Source: Euborellia annulipes
Lineage: Eukaryota > Arthropoda > Insecta > Dermaptera > Anisolabididae
Length of the DNA stretch: 64,000 nucleotides
Assembly (NCBI GenBank): GCA_023213315.1
Contig: JAKCPI010031637.1
Location: 62,001 to 126,000, forward strand
Direction of reading: 5' to 3'
Part shown: piece by piece, positions 44,431 to 54,914 of the stretch
Position numbering within the stretch: the first letter of the stretch is position 1
Layout: each line of letters begins with the position of its first letter
Translations under genes and position numbers: made by a program
Notes under the pieces: model-generated
Told to the model about the DNA's origin: nothing
The model's database searches: none
What the model saw: only the letters and a program-made list of their open reading frames with translations

Positions 44431-44489
44431 AAAAATTTGCAAATTTTTTTCCCTAATAGATTTGATTTCAATAGACAGTGCAATATTTT

Positions 44490-45640
44490 TCGATTCTCGG
44501 AATCGATTAATCATTTCTGAAAGTCGACTTTTCGACATTTAAGTCGACTTTTTAAAAACTCTATAACTCTTGCTTAGGAGATGCTCAGTAACTATATATT
44601 AAATTTTTATAAAAGGATATTCTATCCAGAAATTGAACGTGATATGGCATGGAACATTAAAATAAAATATGAAAGTTGAGTATCAAAATAAAACATTAAA
44701 ATTGAGGAATTAAGAATGCCAGCTCACGACCGATCTTAGAAAGCAAGCGTGTTGATTGGTGTGTTATGTGTAGGTTTTAAAAGAAAGATGAAAGTCAATC
44801 AATGAAAACGTTACAAGCGATATTGACTTGAAAGAGTTTCAACATGATTTCAGTAAAAGATCGATTCTTGACTAAAAGTCAGAGTCGACTTTTCCAACCC
44901 TAAGACAAAGGTATGCCGACCCCGCACTGAGGAACTATTTAAAGAAATAAGAAAAGTCTTACTGTTAGACACACAGAATTAGAATTTAATATTTTTTATT
45001 TGCAAAATGTGGATGACCTTCAAATGGAGCGATTTATAATTGTGAATCGAGCGAAATGTGTATTCCTTAAGAATATGCAGAAATATTTTATGAAAAGATA
45101 AAAATCTTTTCTCGAATCACTCAGCCAAGGAGAAAATTAAACGGATTCATTCTCATTAAATTGTTCTAGCCTTAAGAACAATAGTTTTCCTTCTTACTAA
45201 TCAAAATATATAAAATACAAGTTCAAAAAAAATGTACATATAGCAGGTAGAAACAAAATTTTTATTTTTCCACACTGAATTTAGTTACCTAATCGATCAT
45301 TAAATACAAGAGAAGTAGAAGACAATTAAGGAGTGAGAATTTAAATAAGGTCGGTTAAATATAATAATAATGGAAGTAATTTACCTTGATTTATATAAGG
45401 AGCGCAGAGGCAGCTCGACAAGGCAGTGGATGGCAGTGTCATGGAGTCCTTCCATTAAAAAGTATTCCACTTCAATAAAGTATTTTTCGTTTGCACTGAG
45501 AGGATTCTTCTTCCGCATTATTGAAGATCAAATTGGAAGAACGAATCTAAAGAGAAAGAAAATTTAGATTAGTAGCGTCTTTAATTTATTATCTGAATAA
45601 ATAGTAATTAATATCATGAAGAATATGACTATGTTAATCA
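44490..45640. other. AT-rich DNA with AGTCGACTTTT repeats
   Basis: AAGTCGACTTTT occurs at 44,521 and 44,541, and GAGTCGACTTTTCCAACCCTAAG at 44,883 looks like a hAT-type end. A full element could not be delimited. No gene recognised. Confidence 0.4.
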
Positions 45641-45642
45641 AT

Positions 45643-46117
45643 AGGGGTATTCATGATCTTGTATATACGACGTCCTATCGTCTTAAAAGTCTCCTATGTC
45701 TTATTTGAGTATACGATATACGACATTTACCTCTCGTATTGCTAAATAGTACATACGACGGCCACAGGTCTCTTATATCGGTGTTGTATGTTGTAAATCG
45801 ATTTCCGCCATTAGAAATGTCAAAGTTTTTCTAACCTAAAAAGTGTTTGTGCAGTTTGTGTTTTGTTTTCAAGTGTTTAGTGTGTTGTTTTGTTTGTTTC
45901 TCTTATTTATTTATTTAAAAATAAAAATGAATGAGATATGTGATACAATTTTAAAAAGAAAAAGACTTTTAGTAGGTCATGAATGTTGTTCGATCTCACC
46001 GAATCTCATCAAATACGACATAGGACAAATTTATTTTTGGTCCGTTCGTTAACTTTTGTGCTAAACTGTTTACGATTTAGGACATTTACGACAAAACCCA
46101 AGATCATGAATACCCCT
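45643..46117. mobile_element. Harbinger-like MITE, 475 bp
   Basis: Inverted ends AGGGGTATTCATGATCTTG (45,643-45,661) and CAAGATCATGAATACCCCT (46,099-46,117) match over 19 bp, with a 3-bp flanking AAT on both sides. A 3-bp duplication fits PIF/Harbinger, whose usual target is TWA, so the superfamily is inferred. Internal motifs such as TACGACATAGGAC and TCCTATGTCTTA repeat in both orientations. No transposase. Confidence 0.7.
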
Positions 46118-46168
46118 AATATATGGAGAGCGGATGGCAGCCAGAAAACAAAATCAGATCAAAAAAAA

Positions 46169-46672
46169 TCTGGTGTGACCGACGCACAGCACACAACTTT
46201 CTCTTACCTTCCGTAATCGAAAGTTGTGTTCTGTGCTTGTCACACCAGATTTTTCGTGTCGACACCGCCGATATATTAGAATTCAAGATGTAAAGCCAGG
46301 CCATCACGATCGCTCCATCCATCCAAATGGTGCGTTGTGATTCCAAAAACTGAACGCGAGTGGGGAAAAACAAATGGATGACGTACGAGTGATAGGATGA
46401 GTTGGATTTCCATCCGTTCCATAATCCAGTTTCGTCAAGCCATCCGTCTATAACTCCAACTGATTGTAAATGGAGAAACTCTCGTGGGGCGACACCAAGC
46501 CTTTGCGTCACTTGATCGTCAATTGAACCCAGACAGACCATGTCGCGAAAACCACTTTTTTGGATTCAGGCGACCTCAAAACGTGTATATCCATCAAAAA
46601 ATCTAGACATCGAATTTTTGACATGAAACCAATAGCCTACTTTCTCTCTTTTTGGAAAGGTAAAGAATATAG
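46169..46672 (+). mobile_element. snapback element copy 13, body replaced by foreign GC-rich DNA
   Basis: The head hairpin (46,169-46,251) and first 40 bp are normal, then the family sequence stops at GATGTAAA (46,294). It resumes at AATTGAAC...CAGACAGACC (about 46,521), continuing with GACCATGTCGCG through a decayed tail to 46,672. The 226 bp between do not occur in any other copy. Confidence 0.85.
46295..46520 (-). other. captured GC-rich segment, open on the minus strand
   Basis: About 48 percent G+C, versus about 30 around it. The minus-strand frame stays open throughout, reading for example DDQVTQRLGVAPREFLHLQS and DGWLDETGLWNGWKSNSS. I do not recognise the protein. It occupies exactly the place of the lost snapback interior, so gene-fragment capture is possible; plain replacement by genomic filler is the alternative. 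Confidence 0.45.
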
Positions 46673-46679
46673 AAAATTT

Positions 46680-47555
46680 GCTCAGGAGCCCACATCTTGT
46701 GGGTACGTGGATAGCGACCACGAGCTACCCGAGCTGGGACTGGCAGTACTTCTGTGCTTTGCATGCCAGTCTCTTTCCTTCTATATTTTCAACAGGTGTC
46801 AGACCGTGCGACGGGCCGGCTTGTTCTATTCTATTCCTTCCCGGTCGCAAGAACCCCCATCCCTCCGCCGACCCGCATCGCGGGAATAATCAGGCGAGGA
46901 AAGAAGAAGAAGAAAGAATAAACACCAGTCCTTTGTTATTAAGGGTTGGTAAAAATAGTAGGCCTATTAGGGGTGTCCAAATTAAAAAAAAAGATTTTTC
47001 TGAAATTTTGACAACTGTATCAATATGTTCAAGCCTACCTATAAAATTCTGTCTTTCAATCATTCGCATAATCCCGGTAGCCAACGGAACTTTGTTTTTA
47101 AAAGTTTATCCCCTAAATGGCCTAAGTAGCCTAAAAGGGTTTAAAAAGTCTTTGATACAAGCCTATTATGTTATAAAATTATAGGGGCGAACACCTATTT
47201 CTTAATATGGATGGATGGTGGTCACTGATACTCACAATTCACTTCATTTACCATTCAATGGGTTCTATTATTCTCTCTATGATTTTTTTTTTTGCCGACT
47301 GAAGTTAATTAATAGCTGGGTTAATGAATTCCCATGACTGACTGACGCGTGCATAATTTCCTCTTTTATTTTAAATGAGGAAAATAATAATTTCCTTCTC
47401 AATTGGTCGCCTCTTCCTTCCTTAGTACCTTTCCTATAATAGTCTATTAAACAGCGAACAAAAAGAGGTAAAAAATAGATGCTTTTTGCTTATTTAACAT
47501 TTTTGTTTTATTTTTAACATAGTGACTTATAATAATAATCAACATTTAATAAATA
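46680..47555. other. moderately GC-rich repeat followed by AT-rich DNA
   Basis: 46,690-46,920 contains a plus frame with FSTGVRPCDGPACSILF, related by DNA and peptide to 43.0 kb (inverted) and more weakly to 21.85 kb. It is followed by GAAGAAGAAGAAAG. Unidentified interspersed repeat. The remainder is AT-rich. Confidence 0.4.
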
Positions 47556-47559
47556 AAAA

Positions 47560-48142
47560 TCTGGTGTGACTGGTCGCACACAACATTCTCTTAACTTCTG
47601 TAATAGAAAGTTGTGTTCTGTGCTTGTAACACCGGATTTTTCGTGTCGACATATATTTAGTTTCCGCCGATAAGTTATATTAGAATTCAAGATGTAAAAC
47701 TTATAAACATGCGTAGATATTTATCTTTTGTTACCATGGCCTCCCTCCTTTCTATGAAGTACAATAGTAAAGTGGTCTTCAATGGCAAAATCGTTGGTGC
47801 GAATTTTGAGAAAATCGAAAAAAACTGAAAAATTACATCAATAAAGTACTAGTACTCTTTGGCCAAAAAGTTGTGTCGCATCCCAGAGGGTTATACCTAA
47901 CTTAAATATAAAATTTCAACCTCTAATCCTATCTATTGATAAAATTTCAACCTCCTAGCTCTTTTCGTTCTCGAGATATTTTGTTCACAGACACACATGC
48001 ACACAGAGACAGACAGCCAGGTCATGTAGCGAAAACCACTTTTTTGGATTCAGGGGACCTCAAAACGTATATATCCATCAAAATCTGGACATCGAATTTT
48101 TGACATGAATTATTACATATTCTACATAGGTAAGAGAAAGTA
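47560..48142 (+). mobile_element. snapback element copy 14
   Basis: Head with partly broken arms, CGTGTCGACATATATTTAG, CCATGGC, GTACTAGTACTC, a 33-bp internal duplication of AAATTTCAACCTC (47,899 and 47,940), GAAAACCACTTTTTTGGATT and the tail to TAGGTAAGAGAAAGTA. Confidence 0.85.
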
Positions 48143-48174
48143 ATAAAAGGGCCCAATTTATTAGAAGGGTAATG

Positions 48175-48225
48175 CCTGGGATTCGAACCCACATCCCTTC
48201 GCCTTTAAATATCGAAAAAAGGAGA
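48175..48225 (-). repeat. tRNA-like fragment (T-arm region)
   Basis: Minus strand GGGATGTGGGTTCGAATCCC is a perfect T-arm/B-box. The rest of a tRNA cannot be folded around it; SINE relic likely. Confidence 0.45.
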
Positions 48226-48375
48226 AAGGGGGCAGAGAGTAATATATTTGACACTGGTCAACGCTAATTTTGGCCATTTGAGTGATCTTTGACTAATTTG
48301 GTGGTGCTGATTCCGAATCTCCTAGGAGATTATACGTTATTTTATTGAATAATAACTTGAAGGAATTGATTGGAG

Positions 48376-48545
48376 AAAGGGCAGGTTCAGCCAAATAAAA
48401 GCCTTATATGTTTCGACTCCGGAGACGTTTCGAGACAAATTTAATATCTCATCTCATCTCATTTTGTCTCGAAACGTCTCCGGAGTCGAGAAGCATATAA
48501 AAGCTTTTTATTTGGTGAACCTGCCCTTTCTCCAATCAACTTTAT
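48376..48545. repeat. compact palindrome, family A
   Basis: Arms GGCAGGTTCAGCCAAATAAAAG...CTCCGGAGACGTTTCGAGAC and mirror GTCTCGAAACGTCTCCGGAG...TTTATTTGGTGAACCTGCC. The centre TCATCTCATCTCA has lost the CTGATGA core, so both ribozyme motifs are incomplete. Confidence 0.8.
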
Positions 48546-48564
48546 TCACAGCCACCATACTTCT

Positions 48565-48840
48565 ATTTACTTGAAGGAATTTTGAGCAGGTTTACTCGAT
48601 TTTTATTCCAGATGTTCGTACAGATGAGAATAATTAGTGAAAATTATTTTCAAAGAAAAAAAAATGAAAAAATCGTTTCGCAGGCCTGATGATGGTCAAA
48701 TGTATGACCGAAACTGATCAATTGCAATCTCAGTCGTCTTGCCAATGACAACAATTGTCACTAATTATTCTTAACCGAACGACCATCTGTAAAAATCTAT
48801 AAAAATCGAGTAAACCTCCTCAAAATTCCTTCAAAGATCA
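48565..48840. repeat. palindromic element with hammerhead-like motif
   Basis: Arms GAAGGAATTTTGAGCAGGTT...AGAATAATTAGTGA (48,571-48,645) and mirror TCACTAATTATTCTTAACCG...CTCAAAATTCCTTC (48,758-48,836). Inside, 48,686-48,720 reads CTGATGA, extra T, GGTCA/TGACC, GAAAC, but ends in TGATC so that the cleavage-site side is altered. Confidence 0.65.
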
Positions 48841-48844
48841 TTTC

Positions 48845-49230
48845 TGAAGCTGTTTCTACAAATATTGAATAATGCTATGCAATAGACCGAAACTCCTTAA
48901 ACTAGGCTGATTTTTCGGCAAGGGTGTAGGAGGGGAAAAACAAAAATAAATTTTTTTTTTATTTTCCCAAAATCAGCGTAGTTTGAGGTGCTATGCAATT
49001 ATTTTACAGTTAATTTGTTGTCAGAGTGAAATTTATTTTTTCCTCAAATTTCTGAAAATTTGCACTCGCAAGCATTTCCGGTGAGAATACAATAACAGGA
49101 CTCGTCTAAAAGGCTTTTTTGGACTCAGGAGATGACAAAACGTGAGGATCCTTTGAATACCGGATTTCTAAAGCTTTCCGCTCTGCGCAGCGGAGGAGCC
49201 CAGAAAGTTTAACGAGGATTATTTTTTTTT
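48845..49230. other. AT-rich intergenic DNA
   Basis: Contains a scrap GACTCAGGAGATGACAAAACGTGAGGATC (49,123) reminiscent of the snapback tail. Nothing else. Confidence 0.4.
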
Positions 49231-49232
49231 AA

Positions 49233-49743
49233 TTTCTCTTACCTATGTATATAAAAAATATATATAGAGAGAGAAAGTAATGGATTCATGTCAAAAATTC
49301 GAAGTCGAGTGATGGATATACACGTTAAGAGGTCCCCTGAGTCCGAAAAAGTGGTTTTCGCGACATGGTCTGTCTGTGTGTTCAATTTTAAGCATGAAGG
49401 AATTGAACTAGGAGGTTGAAATTTTATATTCAAGTTAGTTAGGCATCGTCCCAGCATCCCTATGCTGTTCAGATCACGACTAACAGAACTAGTCAATTCC
49501 AATCTTCCTTTGTCCTTATGACCTCCCTCGATTGGAACAAGCTCCCTGCGTCTATCTTCCCCAAAAGCTACAATCTTCAGGCTTTCAAGTCTATTCTCAA
49601 CAGGCATCTTCTCAGTTCCCGCAGTTGAGTTCCCCTTTTATGCTTCTCCTTTATTTATTTATTTATTTTTTAACTATATTCTTCCTGGAGGCATCAACTT
49701 TTGATTACCGAAAGTTGTGTGCTGTGCGACCAGTCACACCAGA
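49233..49743 (-). mobile_element. snapback element copy 15, gutted, with a LINE fragment inside
   Basis: Tail half 49,233-49,447 and half of the head hairpin 49,696-49,743 remain. The 240 bp between are a LINE 3' fragment instead of about 450 bp of snapback body. AGGCATC occurs at both junctions (49,441-49,447 and 49,689-49,695). Confidence 0.75.
49448..49688 (+). pseudogene. LINE ORF2 C-terminal fragment
   Basis: Two frames together read FRSRLTELVNSNLPLSL and, after a one-base shift, TSLDWNKLPASIFPKSYNLQ followed by AFKSILNRHLL. The order R-R-TEL...DWN-LP--IF...YNLQ-FK---NRHL is the common C-terminal signature of CR1/Jockey-like ORF2 proteins. An ATTT-repeat stretch follows at 49,651-49,666. 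It is frameshifted and severely truncated. Confidence 0.7.
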
Positions 49744-49749
49744 TTTTTT

Positions 49750-50365
49750 ATTTAAATACTATTTAATTGTATGTTTTTTTATATATATAAGAAAATAGTA
49801 GGCTTACTATTTGGTAAAGGAAATGATGCAAGATTATTTACTTTTTCTGACTAATTTCTCAATGAAATTGTAAAAATTACTTGAATGAACGGAAAATACG
49901 TAATCAGATAGATAGTCCTTTATTATTTTTTTTATACTAGTACATACATTAATAATCTATCTATCTCTATTTAATCTAATCACTTAAAGTTTTTTATTAT
50001 ATTTGTTTTTGTGATTTATCATTTGAGTCTATTTGCTTTATTTCTTGATTGCGAAATCAACATCCTTGATTCCAACTGATAATTTTTCATAGATTTAATT
50101 TTAAATATTTAAATTGGATTTCTCTTATTAATTTAATATAATTTCTTTATTTGAGTGCCTGAATAAGGTGATTTTGTGAGGGAGACGGGGTTTAAAAATT
50201 ATGACGTCCTCAATAATCAAATTCTCCTCCTACCAATCCCATTTTTGTCCATTATGTTACTTAAATACGTTTTATGTGAATTTAAATATTTAGCTATGAT
50301 GTAATGTTGGGATGGAAGGTGAAAAATACAGCTATTATTTTTTTTCATTTAAATATTTATACGTA
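49750..50365. other. AT-rich intergenic DNA
   Basis: Nothing recognised. Confidence 0.5.
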
Positions 50366-50370
50366 AAAAA

Positions 50371-50908
50371 TCTGGTGTGAGTGGTCGCACAGCACACAAC
50401 TTTCTCTTACCTTCGGTAATCAAAAGTTGTGTTCAGAGTCTGTTCGATTTTAAGCATGAAGGAATTGAACAATGAGACTAAAATTTCATATTTAAGTTAG
50501 TCACCTCCCTGTAGCGTGAAAATAAGCTTTTAATCAAAATCGGCCAAAAAGTCCTAGTACTTTACTAATGTACTTTTTCACTTTTTTTCCATTTTCTCAA
50601 AATTTGCACCAACGATTTTGATTAGAATTCAAAAGTCAATTATTTTTTAAATGCTCTTTAAAATGTATATTCTCATTTTGCCCTCAAAATTGTTTGAAGC
50701 ACACTTTACTCTTGTACTTCATAGGGAAAATAGGAGAAATGGTTGCCATGGATACAAAATATAAATATTTTTCCATACTTATAAATTTTACATCTTGAAT
50801 TCAAATATATCGGCAGAAACTAGACATATGTCTACACAAAAAATCTGGTGTGACAGAACACAACTTTCAATACCGAAGGTAAGAGTAAGTTGTGTGCTGT
50901 GCGACAGA
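50371..50908 (-). mobile_element. snapback copy 16, chimera with head hairpins at both ends
   Basis: A plus-oriented head (50,371-50,433) is joined at GTGTTC/AGAGTC to a minus body (50,435-50,908) that has its own head at the far end. The AT-rich tail hairpin is lost. The result has the same hairpin at both ends in inverted orientation. Confidence 0.8.
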
Positions 50909-50909
50909 A

Positions 50910-51550
50910 TTTTAAAATTTTATATTAATAATGAAATTTAATTTCCAAAAAAAAAAATTTCTCAAATCTCGGGTCGAGGGGGGGAATTGCCCCCTTTACC
51001 CCCTTTGTATCCGCTCTTGAATCCACCATTATTAGAATAATTCAATGAACAAGCCCAAGATATTAAATCCAAAAGCAACTATTTTTTTATGTAATTTTCA
51101 GTGTTTATTTTCAATGCTGTTTGACGTTTTTTTCCCAAGACGAAACAACCTATTTATTTTTCAGACAAGTTTTAGTTTAAACCAGATGCTCCATAAGTTT
51201 AGTTTGCAGTTACTAGAATTAGCTCCTGGCCCATTCATTCATTTCTTCTAAGTTTCATAAATCTTCAGGCAGGAAGGAAACTCTTTTCAAACTGTTTTCT
51301 TTGACAGTTTTAAAATTAAAACTAAACAAAAAAAAAATTTCACTCTTTTATTTTATTTTTGTTGGGCATTTGCTGTAATAACTGCTACATAATTAAGGTA
51401 CAAAAGAGTTAGTTTAAATTCAGATGATTTTTTCTAATTAACAAGGATAAATTGTTAAAATAAATCAAAAACTATTACTACTTATTAAAAAAATATTATT
51501 TTATCAATAAATGCATGTTAATCTTTTGTTTTTTAAGACACAAAAGAAAA
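50910..51550. other. AT-rich DNA
   Basis: A GGGTCGAGGGGGGGAATTGC patch at 50,972 resembles a MITE end. No gene recognised. Confidence 0.4.
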
Positions 51551-51555
51551 GAGCA

Positions 51556-52147
51556 AGGCACTTTCTCTTACACTTCGGGAAGAGAAAGTTGTGGTCTGTA
51601 CTTGTGTCAAAATATGATTAATCTCGGACAGTACGGTCATTCGATTTTCAAGATGTAAAATTTAAAAGTTTGGGAAAATATTTATATTTTGTACAATGGC
51701 AACCATTTCTCCTATCTTTCCTATGAAGTGCAAGAGTAAAGTGGTCTTCAGAAGATTTCACTGCAAAAATGAGAATATACATTTCAAAGAGAATCTAAAA
51801 AATAATTGATTTTTGAATTTTAATCAAAATCGCTGGAGCAAACTGTGAGAAAATCTAAAAAAAAACTGAAAAACTACATCAGTAAAGTACTAGTACGCTT
51901 TAACCGATTTTGTTTAAAAGCTTATTTTCACGCCCTAGGGGGCACCCCCGCCTAACTTAAATATAAAATTTCAACCTTCTAGCTCAATTCCATCATGCTT
52001 TAAATTGAACAGACAGACAAACAAGAAAACCACTTTTTGGGGGGCCTCAACACGTGATGATCCATCAAAATCTCGACATAGAATTTTTGACATGAATTCA
52101 ATACTTTCTCTCTCTATATATTAACTTATAAGAGGTAAGAGAAAGTA
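51556..52147 (+). mobile_element. snapback element copy 17, head truncated
   Basis: Begins in the hairpin at ACTTTCTCTTACACTTCGGG and is otherwise complete to AGAGGTAAGAGAAAGTA. GACCATGTCGCG is deleted and the microsatellite is almost absent (CAGACAGACAAAC). Confidence 0.85.
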
Positions 52148-52231
52148 AAAAAGATTTTTTATTAGGCCCACGTAGACCTCTGGGTTGGACTTATTATTGT
52201 CCCTCACTGTACGGTAGGCCTATACCTTGCT

Positions 52232-52396
52232 CAGAGTTGGTCCAGTTATATATCATATAGTCACATTGTTTCGAAAATAGTATACTATTTTATATGTACC
52301 GTATATAATGAATATACTCATTCAAGCCTAAAATTTTCATTAAATACGAGTATAAGAGTATACTATTTAAGAAACAATGTATATGATATATTACTA
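52232..52396. repeat. palindrome with about 50-bp arms
   Basis: GTTGGTCCAGTTATATATCA...TTGTTTCGAAAATAGTATAC mirrors GTATACTATTTAAGAAACAA...TGATATATTACTAGACCAAC. CGAAACAATG in the left arm (minus) suggests a decayed ribozyme palindrome. An orphan MITE end (GGACTTATTATTGTCCCTCACTGTA) lies just upstream at 52,188. Confidence 0.6.
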
Positions 52397-52412
52397 GACC
52401 AACTGGGACATA

Positions 52413-52552
52413 CTGAGATGGGTTCCCGTTTCCTTCCTTAGGAGGAGGCAATATTATTTGGATAATTTATTGCAATGAGGTGGATTTGAACTCGAGTTGT
52501 CTTCAACTCAGGATTATGAGCTTAACTGCTTAATCCCCTCGGCTAATCGCCT
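52413..52552 (-). repeat. tRNA-derived SINE, family 2, best tRNA-like head
   Basis: Minus strand begins GCCGAGGGGATTAAGCAGTT and AAGCTCATAATCCTGAGTTG, then AACTCGAGTTCAAATCC: a D-arm/A-box and T-arm/B-box spaced as in a long-variable-arm (Leu/Ser) tRNA. The body TTGCAATAAATTATCC and TCCTCCTAAGGAAGGAAACG follows. Confidence 0.75.
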
Positions 52553-52582
52553 CCGGACCAAGATATACATGTACACCAATTA

Positions 52583-52631
52583 ATGGACTGAAGATGGTAC
52601 GTACATAATAAATGCACCGAAAGGTTTCCAT
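52583..52631 (+). ncRNA. hammerhead-like motif
   Basis: Stem I ATGGA 52,583-52,587 with TCCAT 52,627-52,631; CTGAAGA 52,588-52,594; extra T 52,595; stem II GGT/ACC; GAAA 52,619-52,622; then GGTT where ACGUC is usual. As in the 62.7-kb motif, AGGU replaces ACGU. Confidence 0.55.
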
Positions 52632-52734
52632 CTTGGTAAAAGCAGCAAATAATAAATAAATAGTAGACCGTGTTTGTAGCTGATATGTTGAATAGGGAAG
52701 AGGTATTGGCTGCATCCTCATCCCTATTCAACAA

Positions 52735-54225
52735 ATTAATAAATAAATAACATTTCTTTTAAATTCTCAGCACAAACATGACCTCTAGCACCAGAAGCGA
52801 GTCCTCTACCAGCGTTCGAAGTATACATAAAAAAAAGATATGATCGAAAAGGCGAAAGAGCCGGTTGTATAAAAGAGAGAAAAACTAAAGTCATGTCTGA
52901 ATACATACTTGCAAGAGATAAAAGAATTATCAAACATTTAAAGTTTGAAATGAGATGAGAATCTAGATGAGGTTTATACTAATTTTGTGAGAAAGAAAAG
53001 ATTTTAAAAGGCATTTTCTAATCATTTTGATATTAAAGCCAAGCATATCCGCTCAGGAGGCGGAAATTCCCAAATTCAAAACACCGGAAACGCTAACCAA
53101 TCAATAATTTTCCCACTAAATAATTTTATCTTAAATAAAGATAGAGATAAATTTATATTTAGAAAATAATATTTTCTTGAAATACAGTATAAGCTATCCG
53201 ATGTTTGAAAATGGAAATCATCTTTTTGGCCAAAAGAAAATTTTCTAGCCTAGACAAAAAAACAAACAAATTCTCTCTCTGGTGCTTATCAATATTTTGA
53301 AAGATTAACCTTAATGGCGATGATGGATGGGAATTTAAAATTTATCGATAATATTTTTTTGTTTTTGAGCAAATTCAATAAGATTTTTTAATAAACGTGC
53401 AACTAAACTTATCTTATTTAAAGCCATGTGATATACTGTATTGTCACACCAGATTTTTGTGACATTTATTTTTTTATTTTCTAAATAAAATTTTATTAAA
53501 CATCAAATTTTTTAACCTTATCAGATTATTTTTTGCATATCCTGTGACTTTAGAGTTATCAAAGTTTGATTTGACTTATCAATGTCCGACTGCGTATAAT
53601 AAATACCTATCTCTTAATTCTTTCTGGGTTTTCCAAATGATTTTCTGATTGCGGACAAATAAATATCTTGAACATTATTAATTAAAAGTTTTATAGACTT
53701 TATTTTCCTCATGAAGGGGGATACTCGCTTTGAGATTAAAATTATTTAATCATTCCATGTCAAATCATTCAGCCACCATCTCATATTCATCTGGATTAAA
53801 TTTTTTTATTGTTGCTTTTACCATCTTTAGTAAGAATCCAAAATTATACACTTGTATCGACTATATATATATATTTAGTTTCCTAGTAGAGTACGGTTGA
53901 ATTAATTCAATCAAATTGGAAATAATGCAATATTTAAAATGTCACTTAAGAAACATAAAATGACCATTTATTTATGTTCTTTTAATGCATTTAATGTTTA
54001 TTTACTGTGTTTAAATCGAATTTTATGAATTAATATAGTTTTGACTAAAATTAAAATATAATCGCTCAAAAAAAAAACACTATTTTTATTTCACAATCTT
54101 TAAGTTCACATCTTAAGGATTAATTTAAAAAAAAAAAAATTGACATAGTTATCTACGCCGTTTTGACTTAAAAGTGGATTTGAACATTGTTTCAAAAATT
54201 TTGATAAAAACTGAGCTTGGGTAAT
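52735..54225. other. AT-rich intergenic DNA
   Basis: Only a 22-bp snapback scrap (GTCACACCAGATTTTTGTGA, 53,442) stands out. No gene recognised. Confidence 0.5.
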
Positions 54226-54229
54226 TTTT

Positions 54230-54911
54230 TACTTTCTCTTACCTATGTATATATGTAATATATATATGAGAGAAAGTATTGGATTCATGTCAAAAATTCG
54301 ATGTCGAGATTTTGATGGATCTTCACGTTTTGAGGTCCCCTGAATCCAAAAAAGTGGTTTTCGCGACATGGTCTGTCTGTGGGTGGGTGGGTGGGTGTGT
54401 GTGTGGGTGGGTGTGTGTGTGTGTGTTCAATTTTAAGCATGAAGGAATTGAGCTAGGAGGTTGAAATTTTATATTTAAGTTAAACAGCCCCCGGGACCGG
54501 AAAAATAAGCTTTTAATCAAAATCGGCCAAAGAGTACTAGTACTTTACTGATGTACTTTTTCAGTTTTTTTCGATTTTCTCAAAATTCGCTCTAACGATT
54601 TTGATTAAAATTCAAAAATCAATTATTTTTTAGATGCTCTTTCAAATGTATATTCTCGTTTTGCCCTCAAAATTGTTTGAAGCACACTTTACTCTTGTGC
54701 TTCATAGGAAAGATAGGAGAAATGGTTGCCATGGTAACAAAATATAAATATTTTCCCATACTTATAAATGTTACATCTGAATTCAAACATTCCCTACTTC
54801 CGGGAACTAAATCTATGTCGACACAAAAAATCTGGTGTGACAAGCACAGTACACAACTTTCGATTACCGAAGGTAAGAGAAAGTTGTGTGCTATGCGCCA
54901 GTCACACCAGA
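54230..54911 (-). mobile_element. snapback element copy 19, full length
   Basis: Both hairpins intact. The internal repeat (plus strand GTGGGTGG/GT, 54,377-54,426) is expanded. Close in sequence to copy 2 and copy 21. Confidence 0.9.
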
Positions 54912-54914
54912 TTT

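Noticed and set aside
46678..47184. 168-codon plus frame as a host gene
   Set aside because: The first third is a repeat also present at 43.0 kb and the rest is AT-rich filler, so it is described as repeat.
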